Source: an uncultured Spiribacter sp. (GTDB lineage Bacteria > Pseudomonadota > Gammaproteobacteria > Nitrococcales > Nitrococcaceae). From it: a stretch of DNA of 64,000 nucleotides. The stretch covers positions 248,001 through 312,000 of the forward strand of contig CALGDM010000006.1 of NCBI GenBank assembly GCA_937884605.1. Direction: 5' to 3'. Each line of letters begins with the position of its first letter. The stretch's first letter is position 1. The notes below the pieces were generated by a model. The model saw only the letters and a list, made by a program, of their open reading frames with translations, had not been told where the DNA came from and did not search any database. The translations under genes and the position numbers were made by a program. Of the stretch, positions 19,812 through 28,097 are shown piece by piece.

Positions 19812-20150
19812 ATGTTCTCCGAGGATTTTGATCGTGAGGCGGGTCTCGCCTGTGTGGATGGCGACGAGGCACTCTATGAATCGGTGCTCGCTGTCTTCTA
19901 TCAGCAGCTGACCGACGACTTTGCCTCGCTGCCGGATTCGCTCCGTGGCCCGCCCGATGAAGCCGTCGCGCGTCAGGTGCACTCGTTGAAAGGGTCGGCG
20001 GGATCCGTGGGCGCAAAACGCCTCGAAGCCAGTGCCGCAGCGGTGGACCGACGTCTGAAATCGGGCGATGGCGAGCTTGACGAGGCACTCATCGGGGAAT
20101 TGGCGGCGGCGCTTCAATCTGCCATCAATTCGCTCGAGTCGTCGCGCTGA
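19812..20150 (+). CDS. Stand-alone histidine phosphotransfer (HPt) protein
   Basis: The 112-aa helical protein carries the HPt signature Val-His-Ser-Leu-Lys-Gly-Ser-Ala-Gly-Ser-Val-Gly-Ala, with the phospho-accepting His at residue 57. HPt proteins shuttle phosphate between a hybrid kinase receiver and a final receiver. It is divergent from the REC-EAL gene, with a 94-base shared upstream region, and the two hybrid kinases of that operon lack an HPt, so it is the likely missing relay component. Its 3' end overlaps the convergent yihY-like gene by 26 bases. Confidence 0.88.
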   Translation: MFSEDFDREAGLACVDGDEALYESVLAVFYQQLTDDFASLPDSLRGPPDEAVARQVHSLKGSAGSVGAKRLEASAAAVDRRLKSGDGELDEALIGELAAALQSAINSLESSR

Positions 20151-21021
20151 GCGGTATCGAAAGCTGCATGGCACGCGTCAGCGTTGCACCAAACAGCAGG
20201 ATCAGCGCCGAGCCATAGATCCACAGCAGCAGCACCACCAGCGATCCGGCGGCGCCATAGGCAGACCCCGGCGCTGTCAGGGTCAGATAGGTGGCCATCA
20301 GTGACCGGCCGGGCATGAACAGGATGGCGGTGATCAGCGCGCCCGGCAGGACATCGCGCCACGTCATCCGAGTGTCCGGCAAAAACCGGAACATGGCGGC
20401 AAAAAGCAACGTCATCAGTAACACGGTGACCGCGGCTTCCAGCGGCGCGAGCAGGCTGATATCAAACGCCAGCCAGTCCGAGGCGAAACGCGCGATGGTC
20501 TTTAATGCCACCGACGAGGCCAGCGAGATCAGAAAGCTCAGCCCGAATAGGGCAACGATGACGAGCGAGACCAGCCGGTTACGAATCAACACCAGCAACT
20601 GCCGCCGACGCGAAGTCTGCGCGGGGATTTCCCAGATGGCATTCAGCGAGCGTTGGAGCTGGGCGAATACTGCGGTCGCGCCCGCGGTCATTGCCGCGAG
20701 CCCCGCCAGCGTGGGCAACCAGCCGCCGCGCTCGATACGCGCCTGCGCCACCATTTCGCGGGCGGCCTGAGCGGCCTCGGGACCGATCAGTGCCTGTACC
20801 TGTCCGACAATGCGTGTCTGTGCGGTTTCGGGTCCGAGCACTACGCCCAGACCCGCGATCGCAAAGATCAGGATAGGCGCAAGCGAAAAAAGGGTGTAGA
20901 ACGCCAGCGCCCCGGCACTGCCGAGGGCATTGTGGGACTGCCAGAGTCGCCCGGCTTCCAGGGTGACTTGCAGCATTTTCTTGCTGACGGTTTTCAGGGC
21001 CATGATCGCGAATCCCGTCAT
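20125..21021 (-). CDS. YihY/virulence factor BrkB family membrane protein
   Basis: The 298-aa protein has six hydrophobic helices. It shows the YihY/BrkB features: Ala-Gly-Ala-Leu-Ala-Phe-Tyr-Thr-Leu-Phe-Ser-Leu-Ala-Pro-Ile-Leu near residue 38, a soluble loop of about 40 residues, Ala-Val-Phe-Ala-Gln-Leu-Gln-Arg-Ser-Leu-Asn-Ala-Ile-Trp and, near the end, Gly-Ser-Ala-Tyr-Gly-Ala-Ala-Gly-Ser. The function of this family is unsettled; it was once mis-assigned as RNase BN, and a transport role is discussed. It is a single gene with no operon partner. Confidence 0.9.
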   Translation of the reverse strand: MTGFAIMALKTVSKKMLQVTLEAGRLWQSHNALGSAGALAFYTLFSLAPILIFAIAGLGVVLGPETAQTRIVGQVQALIGPEAAQAAREMVAQARIERGGWLPTLAGLAAMTAGATAVFAQLQRSLNAIWEIPAQTSRRRQLLVLIRNRLVSLVIVALFGLSFLISLASSVALKTIARFASDWLAFDISLLAPLEAAVTVLLMTLLFAAMFRFLPDTRMTWRDVLPGALITAILFMPGRSLMATYLTLTAPGSAYGAAGSLVVLLLWIYGSALILLFGATLTRAMQLSIPLSATTRAN

Positions 21022-21119
21022 CCGTTGCCGGCCTTGGGAATTTTCTGACTGAGGTCGGTATCATACCGTCAACAGGCGACAAACCCATTATCCGGTTCAG
21101 GTTTCGAGGGGAATACTCA

Positions 21120-21500
21120 GTGCGTGTCTTTCTATTGCTGGCTGGCCTGCTTGGGCTGGTGTCGGTGGCCTTTGGCGCAGTCGCCGAGCACACCATTCGC
21201 CCGGTGGTGGATGCCGAATACTTTCGCTATCTGATGACGGGCGTGCGTTACAACCAGGTGCATGCCGTCGCGCTGCTGGCGCTCGCCTTCGGGCTGGGTT
21301 TGCCACTTGCCGATGCGACCCGCGGATGGCTTCAGATCGCTGCCTGGCTGATGGGGGTGGGGACGGCACTTTTCAGCGGCAGTATCTACCTGGCGGTCTC
21401 CCTGGATGTCATGGCCATCACTTATCTCACGCCGGTGGGTGGCACGTTGCTGATGGGCGCCTGGCTTGCCCTGGTCTGGGCGGGCTGGAGGGCGCGGTGA
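21120..21500 (+). CDS. DUF423 (YgdD-like) small membrane protein
   Basis: The 126-aa protein begins at a GTG and has four membrane helices. The DUF423 pattern is clear: an N-terminal Gly-Leu-Val-Ser-Val-Ala-Phe-Gly-Ala-Val-Ala-Glu-His, then Gly-Val-Arg-Tyr-Asn-Gln-Val-His-Ala-Val-Ala-Leu-Leu, Leu-Phe-Ser-Gly-Ser-Ile-Tyr-Leu, and Thr-Pro-Val-Gly-Gly-Thr-Leu-Leu-Met. Function of the family is unknown. It is followed 7 bases later by the racemase homologue and is probably cotranscribed with it. Confidence 0.9.
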   Translation: MRVFLLLAGLLGLVSVAFGAVAEHTIRPVVDAEYFRYLMTGVRYNQVHAVALLALAFGLGLPLADATRGWLQIAAWLMGVGTALFSGSIYLAVSLDVMAITYLTPVGGTLLMGAWLALVWAGWRAR

Positions 21501-21507
21501 GTCCGCG

Positions 21508-22203
21508 ATGAAGACCCTTGGCCTGATTGGCGGGATGAGCTGGGTGTCCACTCAGAACTATTACCGCCGGATTAACGAGGAGGTGCAGCGCCGCCTGGGC
21601 GGTCTGCACTCGGCCGAGCTCATTCTCCATAGCGTCGATTTTGCGGCCATCGAGGCCATGCAGACGAGCGGTGAGTGGAAGCGGGCCGGTGCCCGGCTTG
21701 CCGGTATCGGTCGCCGCCTGGAAATGGCCGGTGCCGATGGGCTGGTGCTGTGCACAAACACCTTGCACAAGGTGGCTGACACGGTGGCGCAGGCCAGTTC
21801 GATCCCGCTGCTGCATATCGCCGATCCGACCCGCGAGGCCATCGAGGCGGCGAACCATACTCGGGTGGGGCTGTTAGGCACTCGCTTTACAATGGACGAG
21901 GGTTTTCTGATCGATCGGATACGCTCATCGGCGCTTGAGGTTGAAGTGCCGGACGCTGCCGATCGCGAGCGTCTCGATCGCATCATTTTTGACGAACTGT
22001 GTCGGGGCGAAGTCACCGCGGAGGCCTGTGCGACGCTGCGACGCATTGTCGCGAACCTGCGCGCCGGCGGCGCCGAGGCCGTTATCCTTGGCTGCACCGA
22101 ACTGACGCTGCTGGTTGATGAGGTCCAGCCAGCGCTGCCGCTGTTCGATACAACTCACCTGCACGCGGACGCCGCCGTCGACTTTGCGGTCGGTGATGGC
22201 TGA
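21508..22203 (+). CDS. Aspartate/glutamate racemase family protein
   Basis: PLP-independent racemase homologue, 231 aa. It starts Met-Lys-Thr-Leu-Gly-Leu-Ile-Gly-Gly-Met-Ser-Trp, typical of the YgeA/RacX branch. Both catalytic cysteines are visible: Leu-Cys-Thr-Asn-Thr-Leu-His-Lys near residue 85, and Leu-Gly-Cys-Thr-Glu-Leu near residue 195. Substrate could be a broad set of amino acids (YgeA) or aspartate; it cannot be fixed from sequence. It overlaps the next gene by 8 bases. Confidence 0.92.
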   Translation: MKTLGLIGGMSWVSTQNYYRRINEEVQRRLGGLHSAELILHSVDFAAIEAMQTSGEWKRAGARLAGIGRRLEMAGADGLVLCTNTLHKVADTVAQASSIPLLHIADPTREAIEAANHTRVGLLGTRFTMDEGFLIDRIRSSALEVEVPDAADRERLDRIIFDELCRGEVTAEACATLRRIVANLRAGGAEAVILGCTELTLLVDEVQPALPLFDTTHLHADAAVDFAVGDG

Positions 22204-23095
22204 ACCGGCGTCGGCACTGCTTGACGAGCTCGCCGACCTGATCGGGCGCGAGCCCGATGCTCGAGTGTCCATGGATGACGGGGGCCTGCAGGTCCGTCGC
22301 GAGCAGACAAACAGCCGTCTCAGCCTGCGGCGGGTTCACGGTGTGGGCGTGGATGCCGGCGTTCGCTATCCCGCCGTCGATGTCATGACAACGCTCAACG
22401 GTAACGTCACGGCGCCCTCCACTCCCCGTATGCGTGCCTATCGGCTCAATCCTCAGTGTGCCATCGGCGCCGTTCAGTCGCACTCGCCCCGCGGTGCTGA
22501 AGCGGTGGTTCTCGGTAGCCGTATCTGCATTGACAGCGAAGTTCCCTGGGCGGCCACCGGACGCCATCTGGTGCGTCTGGTGGTCATGGAAGCCGGTAGT
22601 CACCTCTTTTTTGGCAGCGTTGCGGGTCAGCGCACCCTCGAACGTGCCGGGATGGGCGTCTGGCGAAACAGCATCCAGGGCATTCGTCCTGTTGAGACGG
22701 ATAACTGGCGCGTGCTCCGGCGCACGGCGGACAGTCTGTGGGCGCAGCCCCTGGGATGGCCGGCGGTTCGCGGAGCGAGAATCGGGCTGGCCGTGCAGGG
22801 CAACAACGCCCGAGTCGGTCGCGGGCTTGATTACAGCCTGCAGATTCCAGCGGACGAGGGCCGCGCCGATCGCCTCGCCGAGGCGTGCGACGCCCTCAAT
22901 CGTCAGGAGTGGGAAAACGCAACGGGGGCCCCGCATATTGGCGCCTGGTCGGTGACGCAGGCCGGACAGTGCTGCTATCGGGCGAGTGTTCCGGCACGGC
23001 TTGGCCGCCGAATGCCTGATCTGCCCCGCCAGTTGCTGGCCACCTCGGGGGCACGAGCCAATGCAGCTATTCGGGTGCTGGCGATGCCGGATTAG
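22196..23095 (+). CDS. Conserved-looking protein of unknown function
   Basis: From the ATG at 22196 the product is 299 aa with no signal peptide or membrane helix. It is Arg- and Ala-rich and has several features that look like real conserved blocks: Gly-Ile-Arg-Pro-Val-Glu-Thr-Asp-Asn-Trp, Ala-Gln-Pro-Leu-Gly-Trp-Pro-Ala-Val-Arg-Gly, and a Cys-Cys pair near residue 260. I cannot name a family. The start overlaps the racemase homologue by 8 bases, so the two are likely coupled. Codon usage agrees with its neighbours. Confidence 0.6.
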   Translation: MAEPASALLDELADLIGREPDARVSMDDGGLQVRREQTNSRLSLRRVHGVGVDAGVRYPAVDVMTTLNGNVTAPSTPRMRAYRLNPQCAIGAVQSHSPRGAEAVVLGSRICIDSEVPWAATGRHLVRLVVMEAGSHLFFGSVAGQRTLERAGMGVWRNSIQGIRPVETDNWRVLRRTADSLWAQPLGWPAVRGARIGLAVQGNNARVGRGLDYSLQIPADEGRADRLAEACDALNRQEWENATGAPHIGAWSVTQAGQCCYRASVPARLGRRMPDLPRQLLATSGARANAAIRVLAMPD

Positions 23096-23123
23096 CCTCG
23101 CCCATTTCCCGGGGCCGATGCCC

Positions 23124-23594
23124 TCATGCGGCCGCGGTATAGCGGTCCAGTTGGCGAATATCCTCATCGCTCAGGTGCATCCAGAAGGCGGTCACAATGG
23201 CATTGCGGCGTTCGCGCCCGGGGGCGGCCTCCAACGGAATGGGCCAGTCCAGTGCCTTGCCCGGTTCGATGGCGGCGCGCTCGAACAGGGCACCGGTAAG
23301 GCCGCGAGTGAGGGTGACAGCCTGAAAGATTGTGCACTCGACAGGCCATTGGTAATGGGTGGGGGCTCGGGTCTGCGTAGCGAGTGCCAGCGGATCCTGC
23401 TCACCGGTCTGAAAACGCCGCCAACCACGCAGGATTGTCGGTTCGCTCAAGCGACGTTTGCGTGTCGAATGCTGCACCGCATCCAGGGCCAGCAAGAGAT
23501 CGGCCCTGCGGGGGTTGATCAACAACTGTCGACCGCCGGCCAGCTCCTCGTAGAGCCGCTCGGAAATCTCGGGACGGATATAGTCACGGGCCAT
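23124..23594 (-). CDS. Hypothetical protein, 156 aa
   Basis: A soluble 156-aa protein with mixed charge and no recognisable motif. Features visible are a Tyr-Ile-Arg-Pro-Glu-Ile start, an Arg-Lys-Arg-Arg patch near residue 48, and a Trp-rich middle (Arg-Gly-Trp-Arg-Arg-Phe; His-Tyr-Gln-Trp-Pro-Val). The codon pattern suits a coding gene and no other frame here has a better candidate. It lies 72 bases downstream of the adenine deaminase gene in the same direction; a link is not evident. Confidence 0.55.
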   Translation of the reverse strand: MARDYIRPEISERLYEELAGGRQLLINPRRADLLLALDAVQHSTRKRRLSEPTILRGWRRFQTGEQDPLALATQTRAPTHYQWPVECTIFQAVTLTRGLTGALFERAAIEPGKALDWPIPLEAAPGRERRNAIVTAFWMHLSDEDIRQLDRYTAAA

Positions 23595-23666
23595 CGGTTT
23601 TGCTCCTGCCGGGGATGATGGCCGAAGCGTGTCACGGGCGAGTCGAGTGACACTGTGATCCGCTGC

Positions 23667-25334
23667 TCATGATGAGGTCAGTAGGGACACGAACTCGAAG
23701 CGCTCGCCGTCAAAGAGTCCCTGGTCACTGAGTTTGAGTGCCGGAATGACCAGCAGCGCCATGAATGACAGGGTCATGAACGGCGCGGTCAATGGGCTGC
23801 CCATGGCCTGGGCCAGGGCCACCATGGCGTGATGCCGGGCGGCCATGGTGTCGCCATCGGCGGTGCCCATGAGCCCCGCCACCGGCAATGGCAATCGGTC
23901 GCGGCCGGCGCTGCCCACCGCCGCGATGCCGCCTTGCATGTCGATGATCTCGTTGACCGCTTCGCTGACCCATTCGGCGCTACTGCCAACCGCAATCACG
24001 TTATGCGAGTCATGGGCAATGGATCCGGCAATGGCACCCTCGGTCAGCCCGAATCCGCGAATGAACGCCACCGCTGGCGGCGCGGAGTGGTAGCGGTTGA
24101 CCACGGTCAGCAAAAGCAGGTCGCGGTCGGCATCCGGAGCCGGCTGATCGTCCTGCCAGCTGGGAGTCAGACGGCGTTGGCGGGTATCAAGCGCCCCATC
24201 GCGGCATTCGATCACTCGCAATTGCAGGGATGGGTCGCTGGGATCACCGCGGGGCAGGGCATCGGTCAGTTCCGCGGCCGAAGTGGGCGTGGCGTTGAAT
24301 CGATTGACGGGAGTCGATGGGCAATGCTGCGTCAGGCTGCGGCCCGCATGCGCAACGCGCGTCCCGGCCACCCAGGTGGTCAGCACCTTCAGTTGATCCG
24401 GATCGCTCACCGTAATGGCATCCATGCGGTCGCCGACTCGCAGCTGACCGACCTGCAGCCGGTAGTGCTGTACCGGATTGAGACAGGCCGCGCGTAGAAC
24501 ATCAAAGCGATCATGACCGACCTGAATAGCCCGCGCGGCCACCCGATCGATATGGCCTGCCACCAGATCGTCGGGATGCAGGTCGTCGGTGCAGAACATG
24601 ATCTGCCCCGGGAAGTGGTCGATCAGCGGGTGGAGCGCGTCGAAGTTTTTGGCGGCCGAACCTTCGCGGATGATCAGATGCATGCCCGCGGCCAGCTTGT
24701 CCTCGGCTTCTTCGCGGGTGGCGCACTCGTGGTCGTTGTCGATGCCCGCCTCGGCATAGCGGCGCGCTGCCGAGCCAGTGAGCCCGGGCGCATGACCATC
24801 GATGGTCCGCCCCCGGCGTCGGGCCACCTCGATCTTGGCCATGAGGCCGGGCTCGCGCTCCAGCACTCCGGGAAAGTCCATGACTTCGGCAAGGTGGCCG
24901 GCGCTTCGCTCGTCAAGGAGGGTCTCGATGGCTGCGGCGGATAGTTCAGCTCCCGATGTCTCGTGGCACGTGGCCGGCACGCAGGCGGGAGCGCCGAAAT
25001 GAATCGGGATAGGACTGCGGGCGGCGTCCCCGGCCATGTAACGAACGCCTTCGGCGCCGAGGACGTTGGCAATCTCGTGCGGGTCACTGACCGCCGCCAC
25101 GGTGCCATGGCGGCTGGCTATCCGGCCGAACTCGGCGGGTGTCAGCATGGTGCTCTCGACATGGACATGGGCGTCGACAAATCCGGGCAGGAGATAATCC
25201 AGAGCTGGATCCGGCGGGCCGAGCACTGCGATGGCCACAATGCGCTCCCCCTCCCAATGCACGGTGGCGGCATAAATCCGGCGATGGTCGATATCGATCA
25301 GATTGGCGTGAATCTTTTGCGTGTGGCGTTCCAT
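23667..25334 (-). CDS. ade: Adenine deaminase
   Basis: Amidohydrolase converting adenine to hypoxanthine and ammonia. From the ATG at 25334 the protein is 555 aa. The metal site starts with Val-Asp-Ala-His-Val-His-Val-Glu-Ser-Thr, then Ser-Asp-Pro-His-Glu-Ile-Ala-Asn-Val-Leu-Gly, Gly-His-Ala-Pro-Gly-Leu and Cys-Thr-Asp-Asp, all typical of Ade. The open frame runs on upstream to 25739, overlapping fabI, but that part has no similarity to deaminases. It releases ammonia from purines, in keeping with the nitrogen-scavenging character of this window. Confidence 0.93.
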   Translation of the reverse strand: MERHTQKIHANLIDIDHRRIYAATVHWEGERIVAIAVLGPPDPALDYLLPGFVDAHVHVESTMLTPAEFGRIASRHGTVAAVSDPHEIANVLGAEGVRYMAGDAARSPIPIHFGAPACVPATCHETSGAELSAAAIETLLDERSAGHLAEVMDFPGVLEREPGLMAKIEVARRRGRTIDGHAPGLTGSAARRYAEAGIDNDHECATREEAEDKLAAGMHLIIREGSAAKNFDALHPLIDHFPGQIMFCTDDLHPDDLVAGHIDRVAARAIQVGHDRFDVLRAACLNPVQHYRLQVGQLRVGDRMDAITVSDPDQLKVLTTWVAGTRVAHAGRSLTQHCPSTPVNRFNATPTSAAELTDALPRGDPSDPSLQLRVIECRDGALDTRQRRLTPSWQDDQPAPDADRDLLLLTVVNRYHSAPPAVAFIRGFGLTEGAIAGSIAHDSHNVIAVGSSAEWVSEAVNEIIDMQGGIAAVGSAGRDRLPLPVAGLMGTADGDTMAARHHAMVALAQAMGSPLTAPFMTLSFMALLVIPALKLSDQGLFDGERFEFVSLLTSS

Positions 25335-25445
25335 CGTCAAAGTATAGGCCGTGAGGTCGACAGGCAGATACCCCGGCTGCGATTGCGGATCAGCATGACT
25401 TGTTGTTAAGTGTGCAGTGCAACATGGATAACAAGGGAGTGATGG

Positions 25446-26234
25446 ATGAGTGATCCAACTGGCGCCGGGGCGTTTTCGCTGAACGGCCGCGTAGGCATCG
25501 TGACCGGCCTGGCCAACGACAACAGCATCGCCTACGGCTGCGCCCGAGCACTGGCTGGACAGGGCGCAGAATGCATCGTGACCTACGCCAGCGAAAAGGC
25601 TGAGCGATTTGTCATGCCACTGGCCGAGTCCATGGGCCATCCCGAGTACAAGCTCGTCGATGTGCAGGATGACGACTCGCTGGAGGCGCTGTTCGATCGG
25701 GCGCGGACCCGCTGGGGCCGGCTCGATTTTGTGATCCATTCAATTGCCTTCGCGCCGCTCGCTGAGTTGCAGGGCCGTCTCACTGATACCTCCAGTGCGG
25801 GGTTCGCGCTGGCCATGGACGTCTCGTGTCACTCTTTCATGCGCATGGCTCGACTAGCCGAGCCGCTGATGGACAACGGCGGCAGCCTGATCTGCATGAG
25901 CTATCACGGAGCGCGGCAGGCGGTGGATAACTATAACCTGATGGGCCCGGTAAAAGCTGCGCTGGAGGCATCGACGCGATACCTGGCCACGGAGCTGGGG
26001 CCTCGTGGCATCCGTGTGAACGCCATCTCGCCCGGCCCCATCCGTACCCGCGCGGCCTCCGGGCTGAAGGACTTTGAAGCGCTGGCCCGCGACGGCGAAG
26101 CCCACTCGCCATTGCGGCGACTGGTAACCGTCGATGAAGTGGGTCAAACGGCGGCTTATCTCATTTCTGATGCCGGATCCGCGGTGACCGGCGGCACGCA
26201 CTACGTTGACGGGGGGCATCATGTCCAGTTCTGA
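25446..26234 (+). CDS. fabI: Enoyl-ACP reductase, FabI type
   Basis: NADH/NADPH-dependent enoyl-ACP reductase of fatty acid elongation, 262 aa, SDR fold. The nucleotide motif reads Gly-Leu-Ala-Asn-Asp-Asn-Ser-Ile-Ala-Tyr-Gly, as in FabI. The catalytic pair is intact in Ser-Tyr-His-Gly-Ala-Arg-Gln ... Asn-Tyr-Asn-Leu-Met-Gly-Pro-Val-Lys (Tyr-x6-Lys). The end overlaps the next gene by 14 bases, an unusual coupling to a MaoC-phosphotransacetylase fusion. That context suggests a role outside the core pathway, perhaps in CoA-linked intermediates, so it may be a FabI paralogue. Confidence 0.88.
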   Translation: MSDPTGAGAFSLNGRVGIVTGLANDNSIAYGCARALAGQGAECIVTYASEKAERFVMPLAESMGHPEYKLVDVQDDDSLEALFDRARTRWGRLDFVIHSIAFAPLAELQGRLTDTSSAGFALAMDVSCHSFMRMARLAEPLMDNGGSLICMSYHGARQAVDNYNLMGPVKAALEASTRYLATELGPRGIRVNAISPGPIRTRAASGLKDFEALARDGEAHSPLRRLVTVDEVGQTAAYLISDAGSAVTGGTHYVDGGHHVQF

Positions 26235-27648
26235 GTCGCTGATTGAGAACCGAACCTTCGACGAGATCGAGATCGGTGAGTCGGCAACCCTCGAAAAGCG
26301 CCTGACCATGGACGACATCAAGCTGTTTGCGGTGATGTCGGGTGACGTGAATCCGGCTCATGTGGACGAGGCGTTCGCCCGCAGCAGCCGTTTTCATGAG
26401 CTGATCGCCCACGGTATGTGGGGTGGGGCGCTGATCTCGACGGTGTTGGGGACGAAGCTGCCGGGGCCGGGCACGATCTATCTGGGTCAGACCCTGCGGT
26501 TTCGCGGGCCTGTCACGCTGGGTGACCAGATTCGCGTGCGGGTGACGGCGAGTGAGAAGGATGAGCAGAAGGGCCAGGTGGTGTTTGCCTGCGAATGCCG
26601 CAATCAGGAAGACGCGCTGGTGCTCGATGGCGAGGCCCGGGTGCTGGCGCCCACTGAAAAGGTCAGCCGGCCGCGGGCGGTGATGCCCTCGATCCGGCTG
26701 GCCGAGCAGGGCAAACTAGCGGAGATGCTGGCGGGGGCCGATTACGACGCGCCTGTCACCGCGGCGGTGGTGCATCCGGTGGATATCGAGAGCATGCAGG
26801 CACTGGATGCAGCGGTGCAGCAGGGGCTGATCCGGCCGGTGCTGGTGGGGCCGATCGGGCGCATGCAGGCTGCCGCCGATGACGCCGGTGTCGACATCAG
26901 CGCCTTTGAGCAGATCAATACCCGGCATAGCCACGGCGCGGCACAGACAGCCGTTGGCATGGCGATGGCCGGTGATGTCGCCACGCTGATCAAGGGCGGG
27001 CTGGCCACCGATGAGCTGCTGGGCAAGCTGATCGATCCGGCCGGCGGCCTGCGGACCGAACGGGCACCCAGTCAGGTCATGGCCTATGACGTTCCCACCT
27101 ATCCGCGTCCGCTGTTGATCGCCGATCCGCTGGTCAACATCCACCCCGGGCTTTTCGAGAAGCGCGACATCGTGCGCAATGCCGCCGGGCTAGCGCATGC
27201 GCTTGGCATTCATGAACCCCGAGTGGCGATGCTCTCATCCTCCGAGGCGATCGATCCCAAGCTGAGCTCAACGCTGGATGCAGCGGCCATCTGCAAGATG
27301 GCGGATCGCGGGCAGGTGCAGCATGCGATTATTGACGGTCCCATGGCCTTCGATGCGGCCATTTCCGAGGCGACGGCCCGGGCGCGCGGATTGGAGTCGC
27401 CGGTCGCCGGACGCGCCGATGTACTGATTGCCCCCGATCTGGAGGCCGCCAGCATGCTCGTCAAGCAGCTGAGCCACCTGGCCGATGCCCGCGGTGCCGG
27501 GCTTTTGCTGGGCCTGAGGCTGCCGGTGGTGATGAGCGGACGAGACGATAATGTCGCCAGCCGGTTGGCCGGCATTGCCCTGATGCGCCGCTACCTCAGT
27601 TATCTGGATCGCACCGGGCACGATGCGGTGGCGGCGGCGATCCGCTAA
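26221..27648 (+). CDS. Bifunctional enoyl-CoA hydratase / phosphate acetyltransferase
   Basis: The 475-aa product fuses an N-terminal MaoC-type (R)-enoyl-CoA hydratase domain (residues about 8-140; hot-dog helix with Asp-x4-His: Ser-Gly-Asp-Val-Asn-Pro-Ala-His-Val-Asp) to a phosphotransacetylase-like domain (about 165-475; Pro-Val-Leu-Val-Gly-Pro, His-Ser-His-Gly-Ala-Ala, Leu-Leu-Ile-Ala-Asp, Asp-Gly-Pro-Met-Ala-Phe-Asp-Ala-Ala). Such fusions are annotated as bifunctional enoyl-CoA hydratase/phosphate acetyltransferase in proteobacteria. I chose the ATG at 26221, which fits a MaoC start. No acetate kinase is adjacent, and the gene's end overlaps the convergent panD by 4 bases. Confidence 0.88.
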   Translation: MSSSESLIENRTFDEIEIGESATLEKRLTMDDIKLFAVMSGDVNPAHVDEAFARSSRFHELIAHGMWGGALISTVLGTKLPGPGTIYLGQTLRFRGPVTLGDQIRVRVTASEKDEQKGQVVFACECRNQEDALVLDGEARVLAPTEKVSRPRAVMPSIRLAEQGKLAEMLAGADYDAPVTAAVVHPVDIESMQALDAAVQQGLIRPVLVGPIGRMQAAADDAGVDISAFEQINTRHSHGAAQTAVGMAMAGDVATLIKGGLATDELLGKLIDPAGGLRTERAPSQVMAYDVPTYPRPLLIADPLVNIHPGLFEKRDIVRNAAGLAHALGIHEPRVAMLSSSEAIDPKLSSTLDAAAICKMADRGQVQHAIIDGPMAFDAAISEATARARGLESPVAGRADVLIAPDLEAASMLVKQLSHLADARGAGLLLGLRLPVVMSGRDDNVASRLAGIALMRRYLSYLDRTGHDAVAAAIR

Positions 27649-28004
27649 TCGCCCAGGGCTTTGGGTCGGTTGTCATCATCGACGAAAACCCGGGTTGGGA
27701 CCCAGGCCGGAGCGGCCTCGGCATCGATCTGCGCATAGGCGGCGATAATCACGCGGTCGCCGTGACCGGCCAGATGGGCGGCGGCACCGTTGATCGTAAT
27801 GGCACCGCTGTCGCGCTCGCCCTTAATGATGTAGGTCTCGAATCGATGACCATTGGTGATGTTGTAGACATGCACCTGCTGATGGGCCAGCAACCCTGAG
27901 GCCTCGAGCAGGGTCGAATCGATGGTGATACTGCCCTCGTACTCGAGGTTGGCATCCGTCACCGTCGCCGCGTGGATTTTGGCTTGTAGGACCGAAATCA
28001 TCAT
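27645..28004 (-). CDS. panD: Aspartate 1-decarboxylase (pro-enzyme)
   Basis: PanD makes beta-alanine for pantothenate/CoA. The 119-aa sequence reads Met-Met-Ile-Ser-Val-Leu-Gln-Ala-Lys-Ile-His, as in PanD. The self-cleavage site Tyr-Glu-Gly-Ser-Ile-Thr-Ile-Asp is present near residue 25, where Gly-Ser is cleaved to form the pyruvoyl group. Arg and Tyr residues of the active site (Thr-Tyr-Ile-Ile-Lys-Gly-Glu-Arg, Ala-Ala-His-Leu) follow. Either of two adjacent ATGs (28004 or 28001) may be used. The open frame extends far upstream, antisense to the ABC exporter, but that part is not real. Confidence 0.94.
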   Translation of the reverse strand: MMISVLQAKIHAATVTDANLEYEGSITIDSTLLEASGLLAHQQVHVYNITNGHRFETYIIKGERDSGAITINGAAAHLAGHGDRVIIAAYAQIDAEAAPAWVPTRVFVDDDNRPKALGD

Positions 28005-28097
28005 TGCTTTACTCGTGGCCTTGTCGTCTCTCATTACAGGATCAATGGTAATGCACAGTTTGTTCGCTGACGAGGTGATCCCACCAGGTGCCCTCGA

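Noticed and set aside
22082..23167. A minus-strand frame of 361 codons opposite the unknown 299-aa gene
   Set aside because: Although the plus-strand gene is itself unrecognised, the plus frame overlaps the racemase stop in a typical coupling and has more protein-like composition, so it was preferred.
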